This document shows, in pieces, positions 7,616-17,400 of a DNA stretch of 64,000 nt (the first letter of the stretch is position 1; each line of letters opens with the position of its first letter). Origin of the DNA: CAZDYP01 sp964509505. Lineage in GTDB: Bacteria; Chloroflexota; Anaerolineae; JACRMK01. The position numbers were made by a program, and so were the translations under genes. Below the pieces are notes generated by a model. It did not search any database. It was not told the DNA's origin and saw only the letters and a program-made list of their open reading frames with translations. Location: assembly GCA_964509505.1 (NCBI GenBank), contig CAZDYP010000006.1, positions 1 through 64,000 of the forward strand, given 5' to 3'.

Positions 7616-9376
7616 ATGATGAACATAGACCCCATCAAATTTGAAGTCATCCGCAACGCCTTGCTCGAAGTGACCGAAGAGATGGCGATCACGATGCGAC
7701 GCAGCGCATATTCGACGAATATCAAGACGCGCGCCGATTTTTCGTGTGCGTTCTTTGATCGCAATTTGCGCGTCGTCGCGCAGGCATTCGCGCAACCGAA
7801 CCATCTTGGCTCGTTCGTCGAGCTCGTGCCGCGCGCTGTGCGTGAGTATGGGCTGGAGCATCTGCGCGCGGGCGATGCGATTCTCACCAATGACCCGTAT
7901 CGCGGCGGCGTGCATTTGAACGACATCACGTTGATTACGCCCGTGTTTACCTCGCCCCCAGCCCCTCTTCCTGCCAGCGAGAGGGGAGAAAGGGGTGAGG
8001 GTCAGTTGTTAGGCTTCGTCGCCTCGCTCGCGCATCACGTGGATGTGGGCGGCGGCGCACCTGCAAGCATTGGCGCATTTCGTGAGGTGTTTCAAGAGGG
8101 CATCATCATCCCACCTGTGAAGCTTGCGCAAGGTGGGCAGATCATTGACGATGTGTTTCGTCTTATTCTCGCGCAGATTCGCTCGAAGCACGAGACGGGC
8201 GGCGACTTTCGCGCGCAAATCGCGGCGAACAACACGGGCGCGCGACGCGTGAATATGTTGGTGGGGCGCATGGGCTACGACGAGGTGAACGCTTACATTG
8301 ACGAGCTCATCGCCTACACGGAGCGTCGCACACGGGCGGACATTGCGAAGTTGCCGCGCGGCGAATTTACGGCAGACTGTTATCTCGACAACGATGGCTA
8401 CACGGATCAGCGTGTACATCTGATGGCGAAGGTCATCATGGACGATGATGGTGTGACGTTCGATTTGTCGGGCTGTGATTCGCAGCGTCGCGCGCCCGTC
8501 AACTCCACCTTCGCGCAGACGTTTTCGGGTTGCGCGTATGTGTTGAAGTGTCTGATTGATCCTGATGTGCCGACGAATGCGGGTTTCTATCGTTGCGTGC
8601 GTGTGCTTGCGCCGCCAGGCACAGTCGTGAATTGTGTCGCGCCCGCGCCCGTCGTCGCGGGTTGGGAGACGCAAGTGCGCCTCACCGACTTGTTGTTCAA
8701 AGCGCTCGCGCCCGCATTGCCTGAGCGTATGATTGCTGGCACGAAGGCGATGATTTGTCACGCGGGCTTCGGCGGTATCTCGCCGCGCACAGGTGAATAC
8801 TATTGCTTCCTCGAAACGATTTCAGGCGGGTATGGCGGACGCGCGCACAGTGATGGACCTGACGCGGTGCAGACGCATGGACAAAACACCGAGAACGCGC
8901 CCATCGAAGAAACAGAGCGCGGCTATCCATTGCGAATCACCCAATACCAATTGCTCGATGACTCTGAAGGCGCAGGCAAATTTCGCGGTGGCTTGGGTGT
9001 GCGGCGCGACTATGTGTTCCCTGACCATGCGCCACTGTTCACGATTCTGGCAGACCGTGACCGCGAGGGACCATGGGGATTGTTTGGCGGATGGTCGGGC
9101 GAGCGCGCATATTACATTTTGAATCCTGACGGCGAAGCCAAGTTACTCAGCTCAAAGACGACGCTTGAGCTTAAACCCGGCGATGTGATTAGCTATCAGA
9201 CGTGCGGCGGCGGCGGCTATGGCAATCCGCACGAGCGCGATCCGCAGTTGGTGCTGCGCGATGTGCGTGAGGGGAAGGTGAACGCGCAGCGCGCGCGTGA
9301 GGTGTACGGTGTGGCGATTGATGTCGAGCGATGGGTGGTAGACAAGACGACGACGAAGCGATTGCGTGAAGCGTGA
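7616..9376 (+). CDS. hyuB: Hydantoinase/oxoprolinase subunit B (first copy)
   Basis: A 586-residue HyuB-family protein, the B half of ATP-dependent hydantoinases and 5-oxoprolinases, which open cyclic amide or ureide rings with an A subunit. The N-terminus DPIKFEVIRNALLEVTEEMA and later blocks NDPYRGGVHLND, LAHHVDVGGGAP, QIRSKHETGGDFRAQIAANN, SGGYGGRAHSDGPDAVQ and GGLGVRRDY are family signatures. The closing GGGGYGNPHERDP block is present. Residues about 112-130 are an inserted palindromic repeat element, translated in frame at the same position as in the second hyuB at 18314. No hyuA lies beside it; the only intact hyuA in the window is at 21255. It follows the GntR gene and precedes an MFS gene. 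Confidence 0.93.
   Translation: MMNIDPIKFEVIRNALLEVTEEMAITMRRSAYSTNIKTRADFSCAFFDRNLRVVAQAFAQPNHLGSFVELVPRAVREYGLEHLRAGDAILTNDPYRGGVHLNDITLITPVFTSPPAPLPASERGERGEGQLLGFVASLAHHVDVGGGAPASIGAFREVFQEGIIIPPVKLAQGGQIIDDVFRLILAQIRSKHETGGDFRAQIAANNTGARRVNMLVGRMGYDEVNAYIDELIAYTERRTRADIAKLPRGEFTADCYLDNDGYTDQRVHLMAKVIMDDDGVTFDLSGCDSQRRAPVNSTFAQTFSGCAYVLKCLIDPDVPTNAGFYRCVRVLAPPGTVVNCVAPAPVVAGWETQVRLTDLLFKALAPALPERMIAGTKAMICHAGFGGISPRTGEYYCFLETISGGYGGRAHSDGPDAVQTHGQNTENAPIEETERGYPLRITQYQLLDDSEGAGKFRGGLGVRRDYVFPDHAPLFTILADRDREGPWGLFGGWSGERAYYILNPDGEAKLLSSKTTLELKPGDVISYQTCGGGGYGNPHERDPQLVLRDVREGKVNAQRAREVYGVAIDVERWVVDKTTTKRLREA
7949..8002. repeat. Palindromic element inside hyuB (first copy)
   Basis: A C-rich arm (CCTCGCCCCCAGCCCCTC) is followed by a centre and a G-rich arm (GAGAGGGG, then GGGGTGAGG), forming an imperfect palindrome of about 54 bp. 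It is translated as TSPPAPLPASERGERGEG and keeps the frame open. Family members lie at 14980, 18641 and 39007. Confidence 0.85.
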
Positions 9377-9423
9377 AACGTGAGATACAATGCGCAGCAT
9401 TACAAAACGAAGAGGAATATTTT

Positions 9424-10773
9424 ATGACCGATGATTCTGCTGTTGCCGCCACCCCCGAATCCCTCGCAAATCATTCGCCTACGGCGGTTAGCCGCGAAGC
9501 AACCATCGCCCCTCCCTCATCTCACACAATTCAGCATCGCGCCGCAGACAAAACTCGTTTGAGCTTCAGCACGTTTGCCTCGTTGCGCCATCGTGATTAC
9601 CGCTTGCTTTGGACAGGCACATTGTTCATGAGCGCGGGGCAGTGGATTCAGCAAGTGACATTGGGTTGGTTGCTCTATGACATGACGGGCTCATCGGTGT
9701 TGCTCGGCGTGTTGAATGGCTTGCGTACGCTTCCGTTTCTGGTGACGGGACCGTTGGCAGGCGTGGCGGCAGATCGCATGAATCGGCGGCATTTGTTGTT
9801 GATGACGCAGTTGGTGTTGTTTCTGACGGCGTACACGATGGGCACGTTGGTCGTGAACCAGTGGGTGCAGGTGTGGCATCTATTCGTGTTCGCGCTCATC
9901 ACGGGTACTGCGTGGTCGTTCAATCAGCCCGTGCGCCAAACGCTGGTACCGAACATCGTGCCGAAAGCCGACCTGATGAATGCCATCGCGCTCAACTCGG
10001 TTGGTTTCAATATCACGAAAGTCATCGGGCCCACGCTCGGCGGTTTGCTGATTGCGTGGTTTGGCGCGGGCGGCAACTTCTTCGTGCAAGGCACGGCGTA
10101 TCTGCTGGTATTGAGCAGCATCTATTTGATGTACGTGCCGCCAACGCCCACCGCCGCGCGCCAAACATCTGCCGCCGACAACTTGAAAGAAGGGTTGCGT
10201 TACGTGCGTTACCATCCGCTGGTACTGACTTTAATCGTCGCCTCGCTCATCCCCAACATTTTTGCGATGCCCTACAACACGCTGATGCCGATTTTCCAGA
10301 AAGACGTATTCCAGTTGGGACCCGAGAGTTTGGGTTTGATGTTGGCTGCGCCGGGCGTGGGCGCGGTGATTAGCACGTTGGGGTTGGCGTCGGTGACGAA
10401 TCGCATCAAGCGCAAAGGAGTGTTGATGTTGGCGTCGTTGGTGGTCTTGGGCTTCAGCTTGATGGCGTTTGCGTGGAGCCCATCGTTGCCATTGGCGTTG
10501 GTCGCCTTAGCGTTCGTGGGTGCGTGCCAGATTTTGTTCAACGCGACAACGAACACGTTGATTCAAACGATTGTGCCTGACGAACTGCGTGGGCGCGTGA
10601 TGAGCATCTACATGCTTGACGTGGGCATGGTGCCATTGGGCGCGATGTTCGCAGGTATCACCACCTCGTTCATTGGCGCGCCAAGCACCGTGACGATCAT
10701 GGGCGCGATTGTGGTCGTATTGGCGGTGTTGGTCGCGTGGCGCGTGCCGCGCATTCGTGAGGTGAGAATGTGA
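9424..10773 (+). CDS. MFS transporter (EntS/DUF894-like)
   Basis: A 449-residue major facilitator protein. The ATG at 9424 follows GAAGAGGAAT. An N-terminal cytosolic stretch of about 55 residues precedes the first helix at RHRDYRLLWTGTLFMSAGQW. The motif GVAADRMNRR between helices 2 and 3 and GRVMSIYMLDVG in the second half match the EntS-like exporter family. Twelve hydrophobic segments can be counted. It follows hyuB by 47 bp and probably shares its transcript. Relatives export siderophores or drugs, but the substrate here is unknown; efflux of a breakdown product is a guess. Confidence 0.88.
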   Translation: MTDDSAVAATPESLANHSPTAVSREATIAPPSSHTIQHRAADKTRLSFSTFASLRHRDYRLLWTGTLFMSAGQWIQQVTLGWLLYDMTGSSVLLGVLNGLRTLPFLVTGPLAGVAADRMNRRHLLLMTQLVLFLTAYTMGTLVVNQWVQVWHLFVFALITGTAWSFNQPVRQTLVPNIVPKADLMNAIALNSVGFNITKVIGPTLGGLLIAWFGAGGNFFVQGTAYLLVLSSIYLMYVPPTPTAARQTSAADNLKEGLRYVRYHPLVLTLIVASLIPNIFAMPYNTLMPIFQKDVFQLGPESLGLMLAAPGVGAVISTLGLASVTNRIKRKGVLMLASLVVLGFSLMAFAWSPSLPLALVALAFVGACQILFNATTNTLIQTIVPDELRGRVMSIYMLDVGMVPLGAMFAGITTSFIGAPSTVTIMGAIVVVLAVLVAWRVPRIREVRM

Positions 10774-10858
10774 GCCTGTGAAGCCTATCCGCTTTGGGCG
10801 GGGCAAAGTGGGGATTCTGTAGAAGGTGTATAGGCGCAGTGAAAAGCGATAAGGGAAA

Positions 10859-11101
10859 TTAGGGGAGATGGTTTGATGAGGGAAAGTCGAATTGCGCGGA
10901 GTTACTCTTTTTCTTGGGAGCTACCGCCTGCTGTACAACTTTGGTAGAGGGTGCTGGCGAATGAGCCGCCGATCGCGTAGAAAACACCATCGAGCGATTC
11001 ATGAACTCGTTAATGGCAAGCACATCGAAGCCTGCGGCGCGCAAGGCGCGGACGACCGCAAAGTCGCAACTTTCATCAGCGAGGAAACGTAAAGCAGGCA
11101 T
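10859..11101 (-). pseudogene. DUF5615 PIN-like toxin, truncated or frameshifted
   Basis: The ATG at 11101 begins MPALRFLADESCDFAVVRAL, the characteristic start of DUF5615 PIN-like nucleases with the acidic pair in ADES, followed by AAGFDVLAINEF. After about residue 35 the family resemblance stops; the tail is Ser/Ala-rich and ends at 10859 without the usual LLTEDKDFG block. A normal member has about 110-120 residues, this one 80. The toxin is therefore probably dead, while its DUF433 antitoxin partner six bases upstream is intact. The short 10774-10858 stretch beyond it holds nothing I recognise. Confidence 0.68.
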
Positions 11102-11106
11102 AGCTA

Positions 11107-11334
11107 TCAAGCAGGTTGCAGCAAAATCGTTTCATGCGACAGTGTATCGGCAGCGTACGCCAGCGCGGCTTGGATATCGGCTTTGGTTAAGCGTGGGTAA
11201 GCATCCAACAACTCGGACTCGGTCATGCCTTCGCTCAATTTCCGCAAGACCAATTCAACCGTGATGCGTGTGCCGCGAATGACGGGCTTGCCTAGCATGA
11301 CATCGGGATTGATTTCGATGCGGTTCAGCAGCAT
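11107..11334 (-). CDS. DUF433 antitoxin
   Basis: A 75-residue DUF433 protein with the core RIEINPDVMLGKPVIRGTRI followed by a predicted helix-turn-helix (VELVLRKLSEGMTESELLDA) and YPRLTKADIQAALAYAADTL. DUF433 proteins are the antitoxin partners of PIN-like DUF5615 toxins. GGAGG lies seven bases upstream of the ATG. An extended -10 element (TGGTATAAT on the minus strand, 11355-11363) is close upstream. Because the toxin downstream is broken, this is an orphan antitoxin that could neutralise or cross-regulate the related modules nearby. Confidence 0.88.
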   Translation of the reverse strand: MLLNRIEINPDVMLGKPVIRGTRITVELVLRKLSEGMTESELLDAYPRLTKADIQAALAYAADTLSHETILLQPA

Positions 11335-11354
11335 ATAACCTCCATTCGATGAAG

Positions 11355-11363
11355 ATTATACCA
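11355..11363 (-). promoter_or_regulatory. Extended -10 promoter of the DUF433 gene
   Basis: On the minus strand the sequence reads TGGTATAAT, a TGn-extended -10. No good -35 is present, as is usual for this promoter class. Confidence 0.5.
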
Positions 11364-11395
11364 CGATTGAAAATAGACGATGAGGCAATCACACG

Positions 11396-13120
11396 ATGAC
11401 CTCTCAACCCATTCACGATATTCGTTTTCTGTATGACTTGAAGTGCCCCGTCCGCGACGGCGTGCGTCTCTCGACCGACGTCTATCTGCCGCGCGGCGGT
11501 GGCAAGTGGCCCGTCATCTTTCTGCGCACGCCCTACGAGACAACGCACGGTCCCCACATTGATTGGGCGTGTTGGTGGGCGAAGCGCGGCTATGCCGTCG
11601 TCATCCAAGATGATCGCGGCAAGTACGAATCCGAAGGTGCGGCGTTCTATGCGTATCACGACGACGGGCGCGACGGTCACGACGCGCTGGCATGGATTGC
11701 CGAGCAGCCGTGGTGCGATGGCAAAATTGGCATGAGCGGGCGCTCCTATGGCGGCATCGTGCAATGGCAGCTCGCGCCATATCGCAGCCCATATCTCACG
11801 TGCCTCGCGCCGCAAGTCATCATGGGCGACTACTTCGCCGACTGCCATCGCATCGGCGGCGCGGTGCAATGGGCGCTCACGCTCGCGGCGGCGCTCACGT
11901 TTCACACCGCCGTCGCCTTCACGCAGCTCGGCGCGACGCACATCTTCGGCAATCAGCGCACCTATCGCCATCTGCCGCTCGTCACCGCCGATGTCGAGGT
12001 CGTCGGGCGCGAGATTCCGTTCTATCGCGACTGGTTCAAGCATCAAGTTTATGACGACTATTGGCGCGCCATCAACACCGAAGAGAAGTTGCACGAAATT
12101 GACACGCCTATCTATCAGCAAGCCGCATGGTACGACCCTTACACCGCGTCCGAGTTCCGCATGTTCAATGGGATGCGCGAGCGCGGCTTCTCAGAACACG
12201 CGCGCAAAAATCAAAAAATCTACTGCATCCCGTGGACACATCACATCCCCGAATCGTCCAAACTGGGCGATTTGGATTTTGGTCCACAAGGCTACGTGGA
12301 CTTAAAGATTGAAGACTTAAGATGGTTCGATTACTGGTTGAAGGGGATAGATACGGGGGTGATGAGCGAGCCGCCCATCAAACTCTTCGTGATGGGCGCA
12401 AACGAATGGCGTTTTGAAAACGAATGGCCCCTCGCGCGTACCGATTGGCAGCAATGGTATCTGCACAGTCGTGGTCACGCGAACACGTTGTATGGCGATG
12501 GCATACTTTCAACCAACCAGCCAACCAACGAACCACCCGATCGTTACGATTACGACCCTGGCAACCCCGTGCCGACGCTCGGCGGCAACAACTCGACGTG
12601 GACGCTGATGAAGTTCGCGCAAGATCAAATCTTCCCCGGCCCCATTGACCAGCGCCCCATCGAGCGCCGTGATGATGTGCTGTGCTACACCAGCGCTGTG
12701 TTAGAGAAAGACTTGGAAGTGACGGGGCCGCTACAAGTCATACTGTATGCGGAGTCGTCGGCGCGCGACACCGACTTCACGGCGAAGCTCGTGGATGTGT
12801 ATCCCGATGGCAAAGCGATTCACCTCGCCGAGGGCATCGTGCGCGCGCGTCATCGCGCGCGCATGGAGCGTGTCGAGTTCCTCGAACCAAACAGCGTCGC
12901 CGAGTATCGCATTGACCTCGCGCCGACGAGCAACGTCTTCAAAGTGGGGCATCGCCTGCGCGTCGAGATTTCGTCCAGCAACTTCCCGCGCTTTGACCGC
13001 TGCCTCAACACGACGGACGACATCGGTTTTGGCACACAATGGCAAATCGCCAAGCAGACCGTGTTGCACACGAGCGCGTATCCATCGCACATCATCCTGC
13101 CAGTAATCAGTAGTCAGTAG
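11396..13120 (+). CDS. CocE/NonD family hydrolase (peptidase S15-like), first copy
   Basis: A 574-residue alpha/beta hydrolase with the X-Pro dipeptidyl-peptidase S15 catalytic domain and a C-terminal jelly-roll domain. Ser117 lies in GMSGRSYGG, Asp247 in AAWYDPYT and His282 in IPWTHH; these form the triad. The opening CPVRDGVRLSTDVYLPRG is the usual CocE start. Family members cleave esters or amides (cocaine esterase, glutaryl-7-ACA acylase, X-Pro peptidase), so the natural substrate is open. Residues about 372-382 in the linker to the jelly roll are translated short repeats. The last residues (VISSQ) and the stop codon come from the heptamer array that follows. A paralogue is at 24883. Confidence 0.9.
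   Translation: MTSQPIHDIRFLYDLKCPVRDGVRLSTDVYLPRGGGKWPVIFLRTPYETTHGPHIDWACWWAKRGYAVVIQDDRGKYESEGAAFYAYHDDGRDGHDALAWIAEQPWCDGKIGMSGRSYGGIVQWQLAPYRSPYLTCLAPQVIMGDYFADCHRIGGAVQWALTLAAALTFHTAVAFTQLGATHIFGNQRTYRHLPLVTADVEVVGREIPFYRDWFKHQVYDDYWRAINTEEKLHEIDTPIYQQAAWYDPYTASEFRMFNGMRERGFSEHARKNQKIYCIPWTHHIPESSKLGDLDFGPQGYVDLKIEDLRWFDYWLKGIDTGVMSEPPIKLFVMGANEWRFENEWPLARTDWQQWYLHSRGHANTLYGDGILSTNQPTNEPPDRYDYDPGNPVPTLGGNNSTWTLMKFAQDQIFPGPIDQRPIERRDDVLCYTSAVLEKDLEVTGPLQVILYAESSARDTDFTAKLVDVYPDGKAIHLAEGIVRARHRARMERVEFLEPNSVAEYRIDLAPTSNVFKVGHRLRVEISSSNFPRFDRCLNTTDDIGFGTQWQIAKQTVLHTSAYPSHIILPVISSQ
12510..12540. repeat. Short tandem repeats inside the first CocE-like gene
   Basis: CAACCAACCAGCCAACCAAC is followed by GAACCACCCG. 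It is translated as STNQPTNEPP in the linker between catalytic and jelly-roll domains, the same place where the paralogue at 24883 carries a longer array. Confidence 0.6.
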
Positions 13121-13283
13121 TCAGTAGCCAGTAATCAGGAGTCAGTAGCCAGTAATCAGGAGTCAGTAGCCAGTAATCAGGAGTCAGTAATCAGTAGCCA
13201 GTAATCAGTAGTCAGTAATCAGTAGCCAGTAACCAGACTGTATCCGTTATCTGGCTACTGGCTACTGATTACTGATTACTAAC
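13101..13283. repeat. Array of 19 CAGTARY-like heptamers with inverted copies
   Basis: Nineteen consecutive heptamers of the form CAGTAAT, CAGTAGT, CAGTAGC or CAGGAGT run from 13101 to 13233. After a 17-base spacer come inverted units (CTGGCTA, CTGATTA) to 13283, giving a potential long stem. The array starts inside the CocE-like gene and provides its stop codon at 13118-13120, then occupies the space before the convergent DinB-like gene, where it may serve as a terminator-like hairpin. Confidence 0.9.
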
Positions 13284-13301
13284 TTCGCTCTGTTTGCCGT
13301 C

Positions 13302-13847
13302 CTAAAACGGATAACCCCTCAGTCCCTGCAAACCCTTCACGCACGAAATCTCGCCCATGTGGAGGTTACAGTCCATCAGCACCATCAAGAACAAAGTGCG
13401 CGCCGTCTGCATGCCCATCCCCAACCACGACATATCAACAGGCTTTTGCAAATCTTCGTCGGTCATGCTGGCGAGCAGGTCTTCGGTGTTAGCAAAGACT
13501 TGTTTGGCATAAGGGAGCGCGGCCGTGAGGTCAACCTTCAAACGCTGCGCCCACTCAGCCCAATCGTCCATAGGCAGCGGCTCGCTCAAGCCTGCATTGA
13601 CTGTCATCATCAAGGGTTGTGCGCCTTTCACCAGCTGGTTGAGCAGGAAATCTTCAGCGCCGCACGTATGGTGCATAAAGTTCGAGATGATGGTGTGAGC
13701 GTGGCCCGGCGGTTGCCAGTGCGCTACCTCGGGCGTGACATCCGCCATCGTCTTGGCGAGCCACTCGTGCGAAATTTGGTACGCTGTCAGCAAGGTTGAA
13801 CAGATGATGTTGTCGCGAACAGGTGCAGCTGTTGTGGGATTACTCAT
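13302..13847 (-). CDS. DinB-like four-helix protein
   Basis: A 181-residue protein with AAAGGAGAAAG upstream of the ATG. A first helix (LLTAYQISHEWLAKTMADVT) is followed by HTIISNFMHHTCGAEDFLL (about residues 50-68) and the C-terminal NLHMGEISCVKGLQG. The histidine in the second helix and that near the C-terminus are where DinB-superfamily proteins bind a divalent metal. Members are often thiol-dependent transferases or uncharacterised stress proteins. It stands alone, facing the CocE-like gene, with its upstream region full of hairpin repeats. Confidence 0.78.
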   Translation of the reverse strand: MSNPTTAAPVRDNIICSTLLTAYQISHEWLAKTMADVTPEVAHWQPPGHAHTIISNFMHHTCGAEDFLLNQLVKGAQPLMMTVNAGLSEPLPMDDWAEWAQRLKVDLTAALPYAKQVFANTEDLLASMTDEDLQKPVDMSWLGMGMQTARTLFLMVLMDCNLHMGEISCVKGLQGLRGYPF

Positions 13848-13903
13848 AAATCTTTCTCCTTTTTGGCTCTCCCGCCTTTGATGTAGAAAAGCCGCTGCTG
13901 CTC

Positions 13904-14309
13904 GCGCAGGATATGCAATCCTGCGCCCTGAGCGGCGGATTCCAAATCCGCCGTGAGCGTTTTACACCAAAGTCAGTAGCGCCTCCTGTTTGTAATTTGT
14001 TGCGCCTAGTATAAGGAAAAAGACCTCTGCTGACATCGGGGAACTTACGGGGTTTTCGTCAGAGGGATACGGGGTTTTATCGTCAGGAGGGAGATTGCTT
14101 CGTTTCACTACTCAGAAACTTCCTACTGCGCTCGGCGGATTTGATGGAGTTTAAAAAATTAATCCCGTAACCACTCGTGGTGGATTTGCAATCCGCCGCC
14201 GCGTGAGCGCGGGATTCCAAATCCCGCGCGAGCGGGTCGTAACGGAAATAATTTCTTAATGTTTATTAATCCGCCACCCAGCGCTGGATTACAAATCCAG
14301 CGCGAGCGG
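13904..14309. repeat. Five hairpins with GGATT/AATCC cores and compensatory arms
   Basis: Between the DinB-like gene and the LuxR gene no coding sequence is seen over 570 bp. Instead five short palindromes occur: 13904-13926 (arms GCGCAGGAT), 13934-13952 (GGCGGATT), 14179-14197 (GGTGGATT), 14207-14229 (GCGCGGGATT) and 14281-14303 (GCGCTGGATT). Each is followed by GAGCG or GAGCGG, directly or after a few bases. The arm bases differ between copies but remain paired, so the structure rather than the sequence is kept. 14340-14400 adds fragments of two other dispersed repeats (a GAGCATAGTCGAAGG motif and CTCGCAATGACA). Confidence 0.8.
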
Positions 14310-14420
14310 CAAGTCGGTGTAACCGTGTCGGTACGCAGACTGCACCCTGAGCATAGTCGAAGGACGCTGACGGTCTGGCTTATCTCGCAATGACAGTATA
14401 TGAGCACAAGTCCTGTCGTT

Positions 14421-17400
14421 TCACGTATCAGGCGACAGCTCGTGCTTCGCCACCCATGTGGCTATTTCCACCCGTGAATTGACGCTGAGCTTGTTCATGA
14501 TGTTGCCGATGTGAAACTCGATGGTGCGCGGTGAAAGCACCAGCTGTTCGGCAATCTCGCGGTTGCTTTGACCTTGTGCGATGAGCAACGCGATGCTCCT
14601 TTCGCGCGCCGTCAATCCACCCGCTTTGACCTTGGCTTGTTGCAATGGGGTGAGCGGCGTCGTGGGCATCAGCGCCTGTGCGCGTTGCGCGAATTGCGTG
14701 CGTAGCACGCGCAGTGCGCGCAAGTTCGTTGGAGCAGTGGGCAAGTCGTTGGCGAGTTGCGCGATGAGGCGCTTTGCCGCATCAAACTCGGCGGCCGCTT
14801 GCTCTGGCTTGCGCATGGAGCGATACAATTTGCCAAGCGCGATATGCAAGCGCCAGACTTGAGGCGGCGTATCCAATTCGATAGCGACGCGCAACCCATC
14901 GCGCAAGACCGCTTCCGCTTCGGATCGGCGAGCCAATGCCGTGAGCGCCTCGCCGCGCAAACGCCACAGACGCGGCACGACCTCACCCCTTCTCTCCTCT
15001 CCTAGAAGGAGAGGGATTGGGGGTGAGGTCAAATGTGGCGTGACGCGTAATACCTGACCGAGTGTCGCCAATGCCGTCTCTGCTTGCCCTTGCGCCAATT
15101 CCAGCTCCGCGCGGGCGGTCCAGAGGCGACGCACCATTTCGGATTGCAAAGGCGCAGCGGGCCGGAGCAGTTCGGACAGCAAGGATGAAGCAGAAGCGTG
15201 TTCGTTCAAAGCTGTCAACACAGGCACCAGAAAACTCGCAGTCAACGCGGCATAGAGATAGACGTTCACTTTGCGCGCCATGTCCAGCGCGCGTTGAAGG
15301 TGCGGGCGCGCCAACTCGAATGCGAGCAGGTCTGTATAGAGTGCGCCCAGCGTCATGTTGCTCAGAGATATCCAAAGGGTGTGGGCGCTCTCCGTAGCGA
15401 TCATCAGGCTCTCGTTGGCAAAGGTCAAGCCGGCTGCATATTGTCCGCGCGCGCCCAGCACCAGCGCACAGTACGACCGCACGGCCGCTTCGTCTGAGCG
15501 CGTGCCAATTTGCCGCGTGAGTTGTAATACTTCAGCCACGTCGCGCTTGCACTCATCCAAACTCACAGGGGTAGCGACCATCAAGTCCGCCGTGTAGCAA
15601 CCGCAACGCATGAGGTGTATGGACAACGGCAGGAGCAAGCGTGAGCGGTCATTCAGTGTGCGGCAAATCTGAATGGCTTGCTCGTAGTGTTTCATGCTCG
15701 CCAACAAATCGCCCATCATAAAGTAATTGGCGCCCAACAAGTCGTGTGTCATCGCCTTGCCGCGCGGGTCGTTCAACAGCTGGAAGATCATCAGCGCTTC
15801 TTGATGATAGGGCAGCGCGTCCCATTGCCGATCCAGATTGACCAGCAAATTGCCCGCACGATTCAAACTATGCGCCAACGTGGAGAGGTCGTCGAGCTGT
15901 CGCGCTAGCTCAAGCGCACGACGCAGGTAGGTCTCGGCTTTGGTATAATCGCGCGCGTTCCACAGGAAGCCGAGAGAGAGTGTGGCTTGCCATTCATCGC
16001 GTTTGTCGCGCGCGTGTGCGTGTGCGGATTCATAATCTGCGCGTGCAAGCTCAAAATTGCCGAGCGCCTCGTGCATTTGTCCGCGTTGGTGGTGGAGCGG
16101 CGACAAGTCAGCCGACGGTTTCGCCTCGCCTTTGTGGAGTGGGAGGCGCAGCGCCAAATGCTCTGCGGCTTCAATCGCGCGCGTGAAATGTTCGACGGCG
16201 GCGCGCGGTGAGAACAAAGCCTGAGCGCGTTCGCCCGCGCGTCGCGCACAATCACACGCTTTGGTCCATTCACCCGCCTCGAAATAATGCAACGCCAGGT
16301 CGGCGACGTACACATCCAGTTGAGCACTGTAGCGTTGCTCGATGGCGGCGGCAATAGCACGATGCAGCGGGCGGCGTTCGCGGACGAGCATTTGTGTGTA
16401 AATCGCCTGTCGTGTCAGTGCGTGGCGAAAGGCGAATTGCTCATCTTGCTCAATCACAAGTTGCGCGGCGATGAGCTGCTTGATGTGAGCGAGCAAGGTT
16501 GCCTCATCATTTTGTGTTATGTCGAGCAGCACTTCAAAGTCAAAACGCCGCCCCATCACAGCGGCTAAGCGTAACACGTGTTGTGCCTCAGCCGAGAGTT
16601 GTTGAGCGCGTTGTTGCACCGCATCCTGTACGGTGATGGGAATGCGCCATTCGCTCAACTGTGTGCGCATCCAGCCCCTTTGCACACGAAAGATGTCGCC
16701 GCTTCCCACCAACGACTTCATCATCTCTTCGATGAAGAAGGGGTTGCCGTCGGTTAGTTCGTGAATAGCGTCTGAGAGCTCGCGCTGGATGGGCGCATGG
16801 GTAAGGGTAGATAAAAGCAATTGCTGTGTATCGCTTGCTTGCAGCGGCAGCAAGTTGATGGTCGTCACAAGCCGTGTACGCTCCAACACGGCGAGACAAT
16901 GCTGAAGTGAATCACGTGCTTCGTTGCTGCGATAGGTCAGCACAAGCAATAACGGGTGTGTGCCGATGCGATGGACGAAAAATTGCAAGAACTCTAAGCT
17001 GATGTCGTCGCACCAATGTAGGTCTTCGAGGAGGATAGTGTGCAGAGACGTGCGACGACACAGCTCTATGAGGCATTGGGCTAACGCCTCGAACAACTGT
17101 CGCTTCTCCTGCCCAGGTTCGAGCGCGGGCGCTGGCGACAGAATGGGCAGCAGCGTTTTCAACTCAGGCAGCAGTTGGGCGAGCTCATTGGCTGTGGGCG
17201 CGAACGCTTCGGTGATCTCTGCTGATGAATGAGACGCGTTGAAGCGGCGAAGCAGGTCGAGGATGGGCGCGTAGGGTAGGTTGCGATCAAACTCGAAGCA
17301 ATTGCCACGCAGCACCCTCGTTCCATCGGTTTGTTGCAGCGAGAGAGCCTCTGTGACTAGACGCGACTTGCCGATGCCCGCCTCGCCTGCAATGCAGCAG

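Noticed and set aside
13101..13283. Regular repeats resembling a CRISPR array
   Set aside because: Units are contiguous heptamers without spacers, and no cas gene is present.
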